Shown here: piece by piece, positions 1-8,697 of the stretch
Numbering within the stretch: the first letter of the stretch is position 1
Layout: each line of letters opens with the position of its first letter
NCBI GenBank assembly: GCA_927439865.1
Contig: CAKMKD010000127.1
Span: 1 to 40,250 of the forward strand
Length of the DNA: 40,250 nucleotides
Direction of reading: 5' to 3'
Source: an uncultured Coriobacteriia bacterium
GTDB taxonomy: Bacteria; Actinomycetota; Coriobacteriia; Anaerosomatales; Anaerosomataceae
Notes under the pieces: generated by a model
Databases searched by the model: none
The model's input: the letters and a program-made list of their open reading frames with translations, nothing else
What the model was told of the DNA's origin: nothing
Position numbers and translations under genes: made by a program

Positions 1-1209
1 GCCCTCGAGAGTCAGCGCCCGGAGAGCGTCGGTGTCGTCGCCGGGCACGGGGCAGAACTTGTGTGGGACCTGCTCATCGCGAAGAAGCGCAGCGAGGAGC
101 AGGAGAAGATCTTCGTCGAGCTGCAGGTCGCGTACGACAAGATCCGAAGCCACGAACGTCGGCTTCAGTCAAGCAAGGAAGCCCTGGAGACCGCCAACGA
201 GGAACTCGAAAGCCGACTCGCCGAGATTTTCTTCACGCACGAGTTCTTCAAGGCGCTCACCAGCTACTCGTCGGTTGAAGATGTCGCCAGCCTCATCGTC
301 GACGGTGCGAACGGCATCCTCGGCGCAGAGATCTCATGTGTGTACCTCTTCGAGCAGAGCGACTGGACGCTGCGGATGCGCGCGAGCCAGGGCCGCCCGG
401 AAGAGGCATTCCGTCCCGAGGTGCCCGTTTCCGAGACGATCCTCGGCGCGGCATTTCGCGACGGGTTCACCCAGCAAAGCGATGTGCCGCTCGGCTCTGA
501 GCTTGCCGAGTGGTGCGTTCACAGTGACGACATCCGATCGCAGGCCGCGCTTCCTTTGCGCTCAGGTGAGTCGATCATCGGCGTGCTGCTCGTCGCGTCC
601 TCGACGTTCCGCGAGCTCACTCCGGCCGAGCGCGACCGCCTGCAGGTCATCGGCAACCAGTCGTCGCTCGCGCTTCAGAACGCGTTGCTTCACGAAGAAC
701 TCGAGCGCCTGTCGGTCACCGATCGTCTCACTGAGCTCTACAACCATGGCTACTTCCAGCAGAGACTCGAGGAAGAGCTTGGCCGAGCTGCCCGATTCGG
801 CCATACGCTCTCGGTGATCATGCTGGACATCGACGACTTCAAGCAGTTCAACGACACGTACGGACATCCCAAGGGTGATAAGGTCCTGCAGGCCGTGAGT
901 GCGATCATCCGCCAGAACCTCCGCGAGATCGATGTCGCGGCCCGGTACGGCGGTGAGGAGTTCATTCTGGCGTTGCCGGAGACAGATATTGGCGGAGCCC
1001 TTGCGGTTGCCGAGCGCATCCGCAAGAGTATGTCTCAGTTCGAATTCTTCACCGGCGAGGGGAATCGGCCTGTGACTCAGACCGTGTCGCTCGGAGTGTC
1101 AACGTTTCCGGCGCACGCTACGACGCCGGCCCGTCTCGTCGAGACTGCGGACAAGGCCATGTACGAGGCCAAGCGGTACGGGAAGAATCAGGTGAAGGTC
1201 GCCAGCTGA
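1..1209 (+). CDS. GAF + GGDEF diguanylate cyclase (5' truncated by the window edge)
   Basis: Frame is open from base 1. Protein contains a coiled coil, a GAF-like region and a GGDEF-type domain with RYGGEEF, DIDDFKQFNDTYGHPKGD and DKAMYEAKRYGKN. Confidence 0.93.
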   Translation, partial: ALESQRPESVGVVAGHGAELVWDLLIAKKRSEEQEKIFVELQVAYDKIRSHERRLQSSKEALETANEELESRLAEIFFTHEFFKALTSYSSVEDVASLIVDGANGILGAEISCVYLFEQSDWTLRMRASQGRPEEAFRPEVPVSETILGAAFRDGFTQQSDVPLGSELAEWCVHSDDIRSQAALPLRSGESIIGVLLVASSTFRELTPAERDRLQVIGNQSSLALQNALLHEELERLSVTDRLTELYNHGYFQQRLEEELGRAARFGHTLSVIMLDIDDFKQFNDTYGHPKGDKVLQAVSAIIRQNLREIDVAARYGGEEFILALPETDIGGALAVAERIRKSMSQFEFFTGEGNRPVTQTVSLGVSTFPAHATTPARLVETADKAMYEAKRYGKNQVKVAS

Positions 1210-1238
1210 GAGCAGCCTGTGGTGACGCCGCAGGCGGA

Positions 1239-1592
1239 ATGGAGGTGGACGTGAGCCTTGCACGCGCGCTCTCGCGTCTACCCGACGACCACGACACCGT
1301 CGCTGTTCTTCGCGATGCCGTCACGTTCTTCTCGCACCATCCGGATGAGTGGGTCCCCGTTGCGGACCTCGCCAGAAGAACCGGGAATCTGCTGCTGCAG
1401 GTTCGACCGGTCTTGAACGCGCTCCGCGATGCCTACGTGCTAGACTTCGATGACGTGCCGGAGGCGTACCGCTACCGCTACGACGTGGGCGTTGCCATCG
1501 AGTTCGATGCGTTCCTGAACAGGAGCCGCGCTCACGAGAACCACATGCAGACGAACGTCGCCCGATTCAGAGAGCGCTACGGCGCTTCCTGA
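1239..1592 (+). CDS. Hypothetical protein, possible winged-helix-like domain
   Basis: 117 aa ORF on the strand of its neighbours; 'FFSHHPDEWVPVADLARRTGNLLLQVRPVLNALRDAYVLDFDD' looks like an HTH. No confident family. Confidence 0.65.
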   Translation: MEVDVSLARALSRLPDDHDTVAVLRDAVTFFSHHPDEWVPVADLARRTGNLLLQVRPVLNALRDAYVLDFDDVPEAYRYRYDVGVAIEFDAFLNRSRAHENHMQTNVARFRERYGAS

Positions 1593-1622
1593 TCTTCGGG
1601 TCGGCGGAACGGAGTACCACCG

Positions 1623-2537
1623 TTGAGAGCACCCATCGAACGCGGGGCCAGGGGCCCCGGCGTCGAAGACATCCAGCAGCGGCTGCGGCGGCTTGGCTAT
1701 GACCTCGGCCCGTCGGGTGTCGACGGCGTATTCTCAGGCGCAACGCTCGAGGCGGTGCAGCGTTTTCAGCGCTCGCGTGCGCTCGGCGAGGACGGCGCAG
1801 TGGGACCCGAGACCTGGGCAGCTCTCGTGGATGCGACGTTCGTCCTGGGTGACCGACTCCTGTACCTCAGGTTCCCGCATTTCCACGGCGCCGATGTTGC
1901 AACGCTCCAGGGTGCGCTCAACGCGCTCGGATTCGCGTGCGGGCATCCTGATGGCATTTTCGGCGCATTCACCGAGCGCGCGGTACGCGAGTTCCAGCTC
2001 AACACCGGGTATCCTGCCGACGGTATCGTCGGGTCCGATACGGTGCGGGCCGTGGTGCGTCTCAGGCACGTATGGGAGGACAAGGATCCCACATCGCCGA
2101 TAGAACTGGCTGTCGCGCCGGCGCGAGCCGCTGACGTGCTTTCGCGCTCGCGTATTCAGCTTCACTACCTTGATGAGCGCGGCCGGGCGGTTGCCGAGCG
2201 GTTCGCCAATCTCGCAATGGCCACCGAGCCGAGCGCTCGCGTCACGGTGGGTACCGACGCGCCGACCGACACCGACGTGCTGCTCCATCTGGGTGGCTGC
2301 GAGCACCCCGGAGATACGTTCCCGGGAGTCCCTGTGGTGCGCGTAGGCCGCGCCCTACAGGAGGCCGTCGAGGCCCGGCTCATGACGGCTCTCGCCGCAG
2401 CGGAGGGGTGTCGTGAGGCGCTCGTGGACCTCGGCGATGTTGCCGAAGATGAGCAGGCGATGCAGCGCCTCGCAGTCCGTCTGCTCGATGCTGTGTGCCT
2501 GGCGCTCACCCCGGGTCCACCACCTGTGGTATCATAG
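1623..2537 (+). CDS. Peptidoglycan-binding protein with two PG_binding_1 repeats and an uncharacterised C-terminal domain
   Basis: Two repeats: 'GPGVEDIQQRLRRLGYDLGPSGVDGVFSGATLEAVQRFQ' and 'DVATLQGALNALGFACGHPDGIFGAFTERAVREFQ'. Confidence 0.85.
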   Translation: MRAPIERGARGPGVEDIQQRLRRLGYDLGPSGVDGVFSGATLEAVQRFQRSRALGEDGAVGPETWAALVDATFVLGDRLLYLRFPHFHGADVATLQGALNALGFACGHPDGIFGAFTERAVREFQLNTGYPADGIVGSDTVRAVVRLRHVWEDKDPTSPIELAVAPARAADVLSRSRIQLHYLDERGRAVAERFANLAMATEPSARVTVGTDAPTDTDVLLHLGGCEHPGDTFPGVPVVRVGRALQEAVEARLMTALAAAEGCREALVDLGDVAEDEQAMQRLAVRLLDAVCLALTPGPPPVVS

Positions 2538-2582
2538 CGAGGCTTTTTGCCCTTCCGAGAACCGGTGTAGGAGGCGTTCGCC

Positions 2583-3599
2583 CTGCACAGCAGATACATA
2601 CGAGCAGTCGTGCTCATCCTGACAATTGCGTTGGTAGCGGCCGTTCCGGTCCGCGCTTTCGGCGCGCCCATCGACGATAAGCGTGCACAGGCGATCAAGG
2701 TCAAGGCGCAGGTCGAGGAACTCGATGCCAAGGTCGAGATCGCGGCTGAGGAGTACAACGAGGCGAACTCGGCGTACAAGCAGGTCACTGCGAAGGTCAG
2801 CTCCACAGAGAAGAAGCTCGCCGAGCTTACCGCGCACCAGGCGAAGCTCCAGAAGCACCTCGACACGCGCGTTGAGGGCATGTATCGGACGGGGCCACTC
2901 GGCTTCTTGGAGATTCTCTTCGGTGCGAGCAGCTTCGAGGAGTTCTCAACGAACTGGGATCTCCTCAAGTCGATGAATGAGCAGGACGCCGAGGCAGTTG
3001 CCGACATGAAGAAGACGCGCGCCGAGGTCTCCAAGACCAAGGACGAGCTCAAGGCGACGCAGGCCCAGGCAAAGAAGGAGCGCGACGCGCTCGCGGGTCG
3101 CAAGACATCCATCGAGAAGCAGCTTGCCGAGCGCACGAAGCTTCTGACCGGTCTGGAGTCCCAGATCTCGCAGCTGCAGGCAGAGGCCGAGGCGGCGGCG
3201 CGCCGCACGTACCGGCCACCCGCGCGCGACGAAGGCGGCGATCCCGGGACGCAACCCAAGTCAGGCATTGTGAGTATCGCCAAGTCGAAGCTTGGCAGCA
3301 GGTATGTCTGGGCAGCGTCGGGCCCGAACACGTTCGACTGCAGCGGGTTCACGATGTGGGTGTACCAGCAGGTCGGCGTGAGCCTCCCGCACAGTTCGCG
3401 CGCCCAGTACAACAGCGGACCGCGCGTCTCGCGTGCGAATCTCAAACCCGGTGACCTGGTGTTCTTCGGAAGAAGCGTTATTCATCACGTTGGCATCTAC
3501 GTCGGCGGTGGCATGTACATCCATTCGCCCAGGACTGGCGATGTCGTGAAGATCTCGAGTCTCAACCGGAGTGACTACGTGGGGGCGTGCCGACCGTAG
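2583..3599 (+). CDS. Secreted coiled-coil NlpC/P60 endopeptidase (track start GTG 2610; CTG 2583 preferred)
   Basis: Signal peptide, long coiled coil, and C-terminal NlpC/P60 with 'GSRYVWAASGPNTFDCSGFTMWVYQQVGVSLPHSSRAQ' and 'HVGIYVGGGMYIHSP'. AGGAGG lies 8 nt before CTG 2583. Confidence 0.9.
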   Translation: MHSRYIRAVVLILTIALVAAVPVRAFGAPIDDKRAQAIKVKAQVEELDAKVEIAAEEYNEANSAYKQVTAKVSSTEKKLAELTAHQAKLQKHLDTRVEGMYRTGPLGFLEILFGASSFEEFSTNWDLLKSMNEQDAEAVADMKKTRAEVSKTKDELKATQAQAKKERDALAGRKTSIEKQLAERTKLLTGLESQISQLQAEAEAAARRTYRPPARDEGGDPGTQPKSGIVSIAKSKLGSRYVWAASGPNTFDCSGFTMWVYQQVGVSLPHSSRAQYNSGPRVSRANLKPGDLVFFGRSVIHHVGIYVGGGMYIHSPRTGDVVKISSLNRSDYVGACRP

Positions 3600-3659
3600 G
3601 GAAAGTGCGGTATTCTCATAGCGCAACTGGGAATCCCGAATCGGATATGGTGGCTCCGC

Positions 3660-4763
3660 ATGGCAGAGATCGACTCGCTCCTCAAGCTCATGGCCGATCG
3701 TGGCAGCTCCGACCTGCACCTCAAGGTCGGTAGTCCTCCGGCTATTCGGCTCAATGCGAAGCTGGTAGTCCTGAGGGATCTGCCAACGATGACGCCGGAT
3801 GCTACATCGAAGCTCGCTCTCGGCATGATGGATGAACGTCAGCGGCAGTCATTCGAGAACCATCGTGAGATCGACTTCGCCTACTCGGTTTCGGGTGTGG
3901 GGCGCTTTCGGGTCAACGTGTTCCACCAGCGCGGTAGCGTCGGCCTCACGCTGCGACGGGTCTCTACCGAGCGTTCATCCATCGAGGGGCTCGGACTTCC
4001 ATCAGTCGTTCGCCGCCTTGCCGATGAGCCCCGCGGCCTCGTGCTTGTGACTGGCACTGCCGGGTCCGGCAAGACCACCACGCTCGCCGCGATGATCGAC
4101 CATATCAACCACACACGCGACGGGCACATCGTGACCATCGAGGACCCGATCGAGGTCCTTCACCAGGACGACAAGTGCATCATCAACCAGCGGGAGATCG
4201 GCATCGACACGGAGAGCTACGCCGACGCGCTGCGCCACGTTGTCCGCCAGGATCCCGATGTCGTCCTTATCGGCGAGATGCGCGACCACGAGACCGTCTC
4301 GGCGGCACTGACCGCTGCTGAGATCGGCAACCTTGTCTTCTCAACGCTCCACACCATCGACGCCACCGAGACGATCAACCGAATCATCGACTTCTTCCCG
4401 CCGTACCAGCAGAAGCAGGTTCGCCTCATGCTGGCGTCAACGCTCAAAGGAATCGTCTCGCTTCGCCTCATCCCGTCCATCAACGGGGGGCTCATGCCTG
4501 CCGTTGAAGTGTTGGTCATGACCGGGACGGTCCGGGAGTTCATCCTCGATCCCGAGCAGACCTACAAGATCAGAGATGCGATGGATGAAGGCGAGTACTA
4601 CGGTATGCAGACGTTTGATAAGAGTCTGCTGTCGCTCTACCAGCAGGGCAAGATCACCTTGGACGATGCGACGTCGATGGCCGCAAACGCCCACGACTTC
4701 AAGATCAAGGTGCGGCAGCTCGGTGTTGCCCCCGAGCAAGCCGCGCAGTCCGGTATCTACTAA
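3660..4763 (+). CDS. pilT: PilT-type twitching motility ATPase
   Basis: Walker A 'GTAGSGKTTTLAAMIDHIN', 'IVTIEDPIEVLH', 'LIGEMRDHETV', 'STLHTIDATETINRIIDFFPP'. Confidence 0.95.
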   Translation: MAEIDSLLKLMADRGSSDLHLKVGSPPAIRLNAKLVVLRDLPTMTPDATSKLALGMMDERQRQSFENHREIDFAYSVSGVGRFRVNVFHQRGSVGLTLRRVSTERSSIEGLGLPSVVRRLADEPRGLVLVTGTAGSGKTTTLAAMIDHINHTRDGHIVTIEDPIEVLHQDDKCIINQREIGIDTESYADALRHVVRQDPDVVLIGEMRDHETVSAALTAAEIGNLVFSTLHTIDATETINRIIDFFPPYQQKQVRLMLASTLKGIVSLRLIPSINGGLMPAVEVLVMTGTVREFILDPEQTYKIRDAMDEGEYYGMQTFDKSLLSLYQQGKITLDDATSMAANAHDFKIKVRQLGVAPEQAAQSGIY

Positions 4764-4837
4764 CGATCCCGAGGTCTGCAACCACGGCGATGCGGTAGTG
4801 TCGCCGATGCACACGGGACAGCCGAGAGCGAGCGTTG

Positions 4838-6310
4838 ATGTCAAAGATCCTCTGTATCGCCCCGCCATACCAATGTTGGGGCGTCCAGGTCATAGGCACG
4901 TGGCCGCCGCTGCAGCTGGCGTACCTCGCCGGAGCGGCGCTCGATGCGGGACATGAAGTCCGCCTCTGCGATGCGATGAATAACGGATTCACGTTCGATG
5001 ATGTTCGCACCGAGATCGAGGCGTACGGCCCCGACTATGTGGTCACGCTGGATTATCTGCCGGTGTCAGGCGCGATCAGCACAGCCACAGTCCCGGCGGC
5101 GCTGCGCACCCTCGGCATCGCGAAAGAGGTCTCGCCTGACATCATCACGATCATCGGCGGGCCGCACCCCACGTTCCTCTACGAGGACATGCTGCGGGAG
5201 CCCGGTTGGCCGGTCGACTACGTATTGCGGGGCGAGATGGAGCAGACGCTGCCAGCGCTGTTGGCCGCGATTCCCGCCGGCGCGGCCTCTGACGTTGAAG
5301 GTGTCGCGTTTCGCGACGGAGATTCTATCGTCGCCACGGCCATGCGTCCGCACATCGAAGACCTCGACAGCATCGAACCCGCGTGGCACCTGCTCGACTG
5401 GACGCTCTACCATTACAACATCGAGCCCTGGGGTCGGATGGCATCGATCCTGACCACCCGCGGATGCATGATGGGCTGCTCCTTCTGCGCGCATAGGAAG
5501 TTCTGGCGTGGTGATTGGCGCGCGCGCAGCCCCCGAGGCGTTGTCGAGGAGATGCGGCTGCTCGTCGAGAAGTACGAGGTCGAGTTCATCACCTTCATCG
5601 ATCCGTACCCCACCAACGACCGTGAGCGGTGGGAGCAGCAGCTCGACTTGATCATCGAGGCGAATCTCGATGTGAAGCTGCTTATGGAGACCCGTGTCGA
5701 GGACATCATCCGCGATGAAGAACTGCTCCCCAAGTACAAGGCGGCTGGCATCATCCACATGTACCTCGGGGCCGAGAGTAGCTCAGACGCAATGCTCGAG
5801 AGCCTGAACAAAGGCACCGACGTTGACATGAACAAGCGCGCGATCGACCTGCTACGCGATCACGACATCATGACCGAGGCCTCGTTCATGGTCGGGTTCC
5901 CGAACGAGACGTGGGAGTCCATCGAGCAGACAGCCGCCGAGGCGGTACGGCTCAACCCCGATATCGCGGTCTTCCCTGTGATCACCCCTATGCCATTCAC
6001 TCCATTGCACGAGGAGATGAAGGACCGCATACGAGTCACCGACTACTCGAAGTACAACCTCATGACGCCCATCATCGAGCCGTATGCGATGTCCCTCGAT
6101 GACGTCTACCGGGCACTCGCGACGTGCTATATGACGTTTTACGGGCACAAGATGCGCGAGGTCGCGGAGCTCGAGGACGGTTTCAAGAAGCGTTACATGA
6201 TGAGCGCGTTCGAGCAGATGATGAAGGACTACGGGAAGCAGTTCGACTTCCTTGGCGGGCAGATGCCCGAAGCGATGAAGAAGCGCATGGGCGAGCACGC
6301 GGGCCGATAA
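4838..6310 (+). CDS. B12-binding-domain radical SAM protein (BchE-like architecture)
   Basis: N-terminal cobalamin-binding-like fold, then 'TTRGCMMGCSFCAHRKFW' (CX3CX2C) and a radical SAM barrel. ATG 4838 is preferred to TTG 4835. Confidence 0.9.
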   Translation: MSKILCIAPPYQCWGVQVIGTWPPLQLAYLAGAALDAGHEVRLCDAMNNGFTFDDVRTEIEAYGPDYVVTLDYLPVSGAISTATVPAALRTLGIAKEVSPDIITIIGGPHPTFLYEDMLREPGWPVDYVLRGEMEQTLPALLAAIPAGAASDVEGVAFRDGDSIVATAMRPHIEDLDSIEPAWHLLDWTLYHYNIEPWGRMASILTTRGCMMGCSFCAHRKFWRGDWRARSPRGVVEEMRLLVEKYEVEFITFIDPYPTNDRERWEQQLDLIIEANLDVKLLMETRVEDIIRDEELLPKYKAAGIIHMYLGAESSSDAMLESLNKGTDVDMNKRAIDLLRDHDIMTEASFMVGFPNETWESIEQTAAEAVRLNPDIAVFPVITPMPFTPLHEEMKDRIRVTDYSKYNLMTPIIEPYAMSLDDVYRALATCYMTFYGHKMREVAELEDGFKKRYMMSAFEQMMKDYGKQFDFLGGQMPEAMKKRMGEHAGR

Positions 6311-6312
6311 CC

Positions 6313-6687
6313 CTACACTCGCTCGCTCGCCCTTCGGGCGATGACAACTCTCCATAGCCACCCGAGCACTGCTGCGCCGACAAGAGCGCCGAGCGTGTCG
6401 ACGAGCCAGTCAACGGGATCTGCGCAGCGACCCGGCACGAACAGCTGGTGTATCTCGTCGGTGACTCCATACGCGGACGCGAGCGCCACGGCAGGCAGCA
6501 GGCGATCCGGCGCACCAAGCGCCAGCAGTAGGAGCGCGCCGAGGATCGCATACTCGCCGAAGTGACCGAGCGATCCGAAGCGACCCGGAACCTGTGACCC
6601 CGGCAGGCTCGAAAACCAGAAGATCACGCTCGCCCACGAGGCGACTGCAATCCAAGGGGCCATGCTCGCTATCCGCTTGTGCGCCAT
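6313..6687 (-). CDS. VanZ-like family membrane protein
   Basis: 'FWFSSLPGSQVPGRFGSLGHFGEYAILGALLLLAL...GVTDEIHQLFVPGRCADPVDWLVDTLGALVG' is typical of VanZ-like proteins. Confidence 0.88.
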   Translation of the reverse strand: MAHKRIASMAPWIAVASWASVIFWFSSLPGSQVPGRFGSLGHFGEYAILGALLLLALGAPDRLLPAVALASAYGVTDEIHQLFVPGRCADPVDWLVDTLGALVGAAVLGWLWRVVIARRASERV

Positions 6688-6809
6688 TCCCGAACCCTTC
6701 GCGGTCGACAATGGGCGAAGTCTACCATGCGAGAAGCAGCGCTCGGCTTGACCCGCGCGCGCCGTCATGCGACCGTGACCGTTCAGAATGTCGTCCGTCG
6801 GGGGGTCGT

Positions 6810-7724
6810 GTGGAGCGTCGGGTCTCGCTGGTCGCGGTCATCATATCTGCCGCCTGCTTCGGCACGCTTGGCGTGTTCACGCAGCTCGCCTACAAGGAGG
6901 GTGCGTCGCCGCTCCCTCTGCTTGCGTGGCGTTTCGCCCTGGTGTCGCTGCTCATGGCCGCGTACCAGCTGATTCGCGATGCCGGCGCGCTCAAGGCCGG
7001 GCTGCGCGACATCGGCAAGTACGCCGCGCTGTCGCTCACGGGCTACGGTGCCGCCTCGGTCTGCTACTTCTTCGCCCTCAAGTTCGCGAGCGCGTCTGTC
7101 GTCGCAGTGCTGCTGTACACGTATCCCGCGATGGTCGCCGTGCTCAGCGCCATCTTCCTCGGTGAACGGCTCACGCGCCCGAGGATCATCGCGATAGCGC
7201 TGACCTTCGCGGGCTGCGCGCTCGTGGTGGGACTGTTCTCGGACGACATGCAGGCCTCGGCAACAGGTATCCTTCTTGGCTTCGGTGCCGCGCTCGGGTA
7301 TTCGGTGTTCAACATGCTTTCGTACCGTTGGATGGGTTCCAAGCCGAGAATCGTGCTGATGACCTATACGTTCGGCATCTCAGCGGTCGCGATCGGGCTC
7401 ATCACAGTCGTCACCGGGGGTTCGCTCGCGGTCGCGGCGTGGACGTCGACGCTCTGGGGCCTGCTCGGCCTCATTGTTCTGCTGCCGACGTTCATCGCCG
7501 TCTTGCTCTACCTCAACGGTATTCGGCGGCTCGGCCCGGCGCAGGCCGCCATCGTCTCGACCACTGAGCCGCTGTTCACGATCGCGCTGGCAGCAGCCAT
7601 CCTCGGGGACCGGCTGACGCCACTGCAGATGGTGGGCGCGGCGCTGGTGGTGCTCGGCGTGATTGCTGCCGAGTGGCGCGTGCCCGGCGAGGCCGTGCAC
7701 CCCGACGAGCTTGCAGTTGTCTAG
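6810..7724 (+). CDS. EamA/DMT-superfamily transporter
   Basis: About 10 TM segments with two EamA-like halves ('FGTLGVFTQLAYKEGASPLPLLAWRF', 'AAIVSTTEPLFTIALAAAILGDRLTPLQMVGAALVVLGV'). GTG 6810 start inferred. Confidence 0.88.
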   Translation: MERRVSLVAVIISAACFGTLGVFTQLAYKEGASPLPLLAWRFALVSLLMAAYQLIRDAGALKAGLRDIGKYAALSLTGYGAASVCYFFALKFASASVVAVLLYTYPAMVAVLSAIFLGERLTRPRIIAIALTFAGCALVVGLFSDDMQASATGILLGFGAALGYSVFNMLSYRWMGSKPRIVLMTYTFGISAVAIGLITVVTGGSLAVAAWTSTLWGLLGLIVLLPTFIAVLLYLNGIRRLGPAQAAIVSTTEPLFTIALAAAILGDRLTPLQMVGAALVVLGVIAAEWRVPGEAVHPDELAVV

Positions 7725-8581
7725 AGCACCGAGATGATCGCTGCGATGCCGCCGCGCAGTAGCCACCCAAGGGCGATGACAGCGGCCTGACCGCCGAATG
7801 CCCACAGCACCATCGTACGGGCCCGTCGCGGCTCGAGAAGTGCCGAGAGCGCGCCGAGGCACAGCCACGCGGATGCGATGAGCGCCAGGAAGCGCAGGCC
7901 TTCAGTGGCTCCGAGTACGAAGGGGATGAGTGCGCAGGCCCATGCGGCGTAGGTCGCGAGCCCGCTCGCCCGATCGCGCGGAGCGAGCGCGAGGAGGATC
8001 GCGAGCCTCGCGCCAGCCCAGATGATCATGCTGAGCGCCCGCGCAAGCGGAACCCCGAGTGCACCGGCCGTCAGCCATCCAACAGCGATGCCTGCGAGAG
8101 CACCGACGAGAAGCGATCGCACGCCGAGAGCAGCGATGCTGTCGACCGAGGACGCGCTCATGTCGGCCAGGGTCCCGGGTTGCCGCGCGTACACCACGGC
8201 TGCTTCCCCCGTAGCGCGTGCGCGCCTGACGTGTGTGCGCGCGGTGTGTGCGCGAACGGCAAGGGCGCTAGCGACGCGGGCGAGGAAGCGTCGCCATCCG
8301 CCGAACATCCATCCCAGACTGTCGGTGAACTCGCCAGCCGTTCGCTGTGATGTCGCCACAGCAGCCCGGGCAGTCCGCCCGGGTGCGGCAAGCGCCACGT
8401 CGGCGGCCTTGCGAGATGTGTCGCCTACGGCTGATGCACCGCGGCCGATGGCATCGGCTAGCAGTCCGGGTGTCCGCTGTGCCTTCCGAAGGACTGTGGT
8501 CAGCAGCCTGCGCCAGGCCAGGAACCATCCCGAGACGGCCCCGGGACGTGCCACGTTGCCGGCGCCTTCGCGTGCTACCAT
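7721..8581 (-). CDS. Hypothetical membrane protein
   Basis: Basic/Ala-rich N-terminal half, then several hydrophobic segments. ATG 8581 fits better than 8674 because the upstream part would approach the divergent PBP gene. Confidence 0.7.
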   Translation of the reverse strand: MVAREGAGNVARPGAVSGWFLAWRRLLTTVLRKAQRTPGLLADAIGRGASAVGDTSRKAADVALAAPGRTARAAVATSQRTAGEFTDSLGWMFGGWRRFLARVASALAVRAHTARTHVRRARATGEAAVVYARQPGTLADMSASSVDSIAALGVRSLLVGALAGIAVGWLTAGALGVPLARALSMIIWAGARLAILLALAPRDRASGLATYAAWACALIPFVLGATEGLRFLALIASAWLCLGALSALLEPRRARTMVLWAFGGQAAVIALGWLLRGGIAAIISVL

Positions 8582-8697
8582 GTGCGTGAGCTGCTTCCTG
8601 GCATGTCGGCATGTTTCATGCAGACAGCATACCGGAGAAGCTTCTTCGCATGTTCTCGGCTTTACGGACGTCACCGCATGCCGACGCTGGAGGCCGC

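Noticed and set aside
2165-3445. 426-aa minus-strand ORF
   Set aside because: Antisense to the PG-binding and NlpC/P60 genes; low-complexity Ser/Arg-rich translation.
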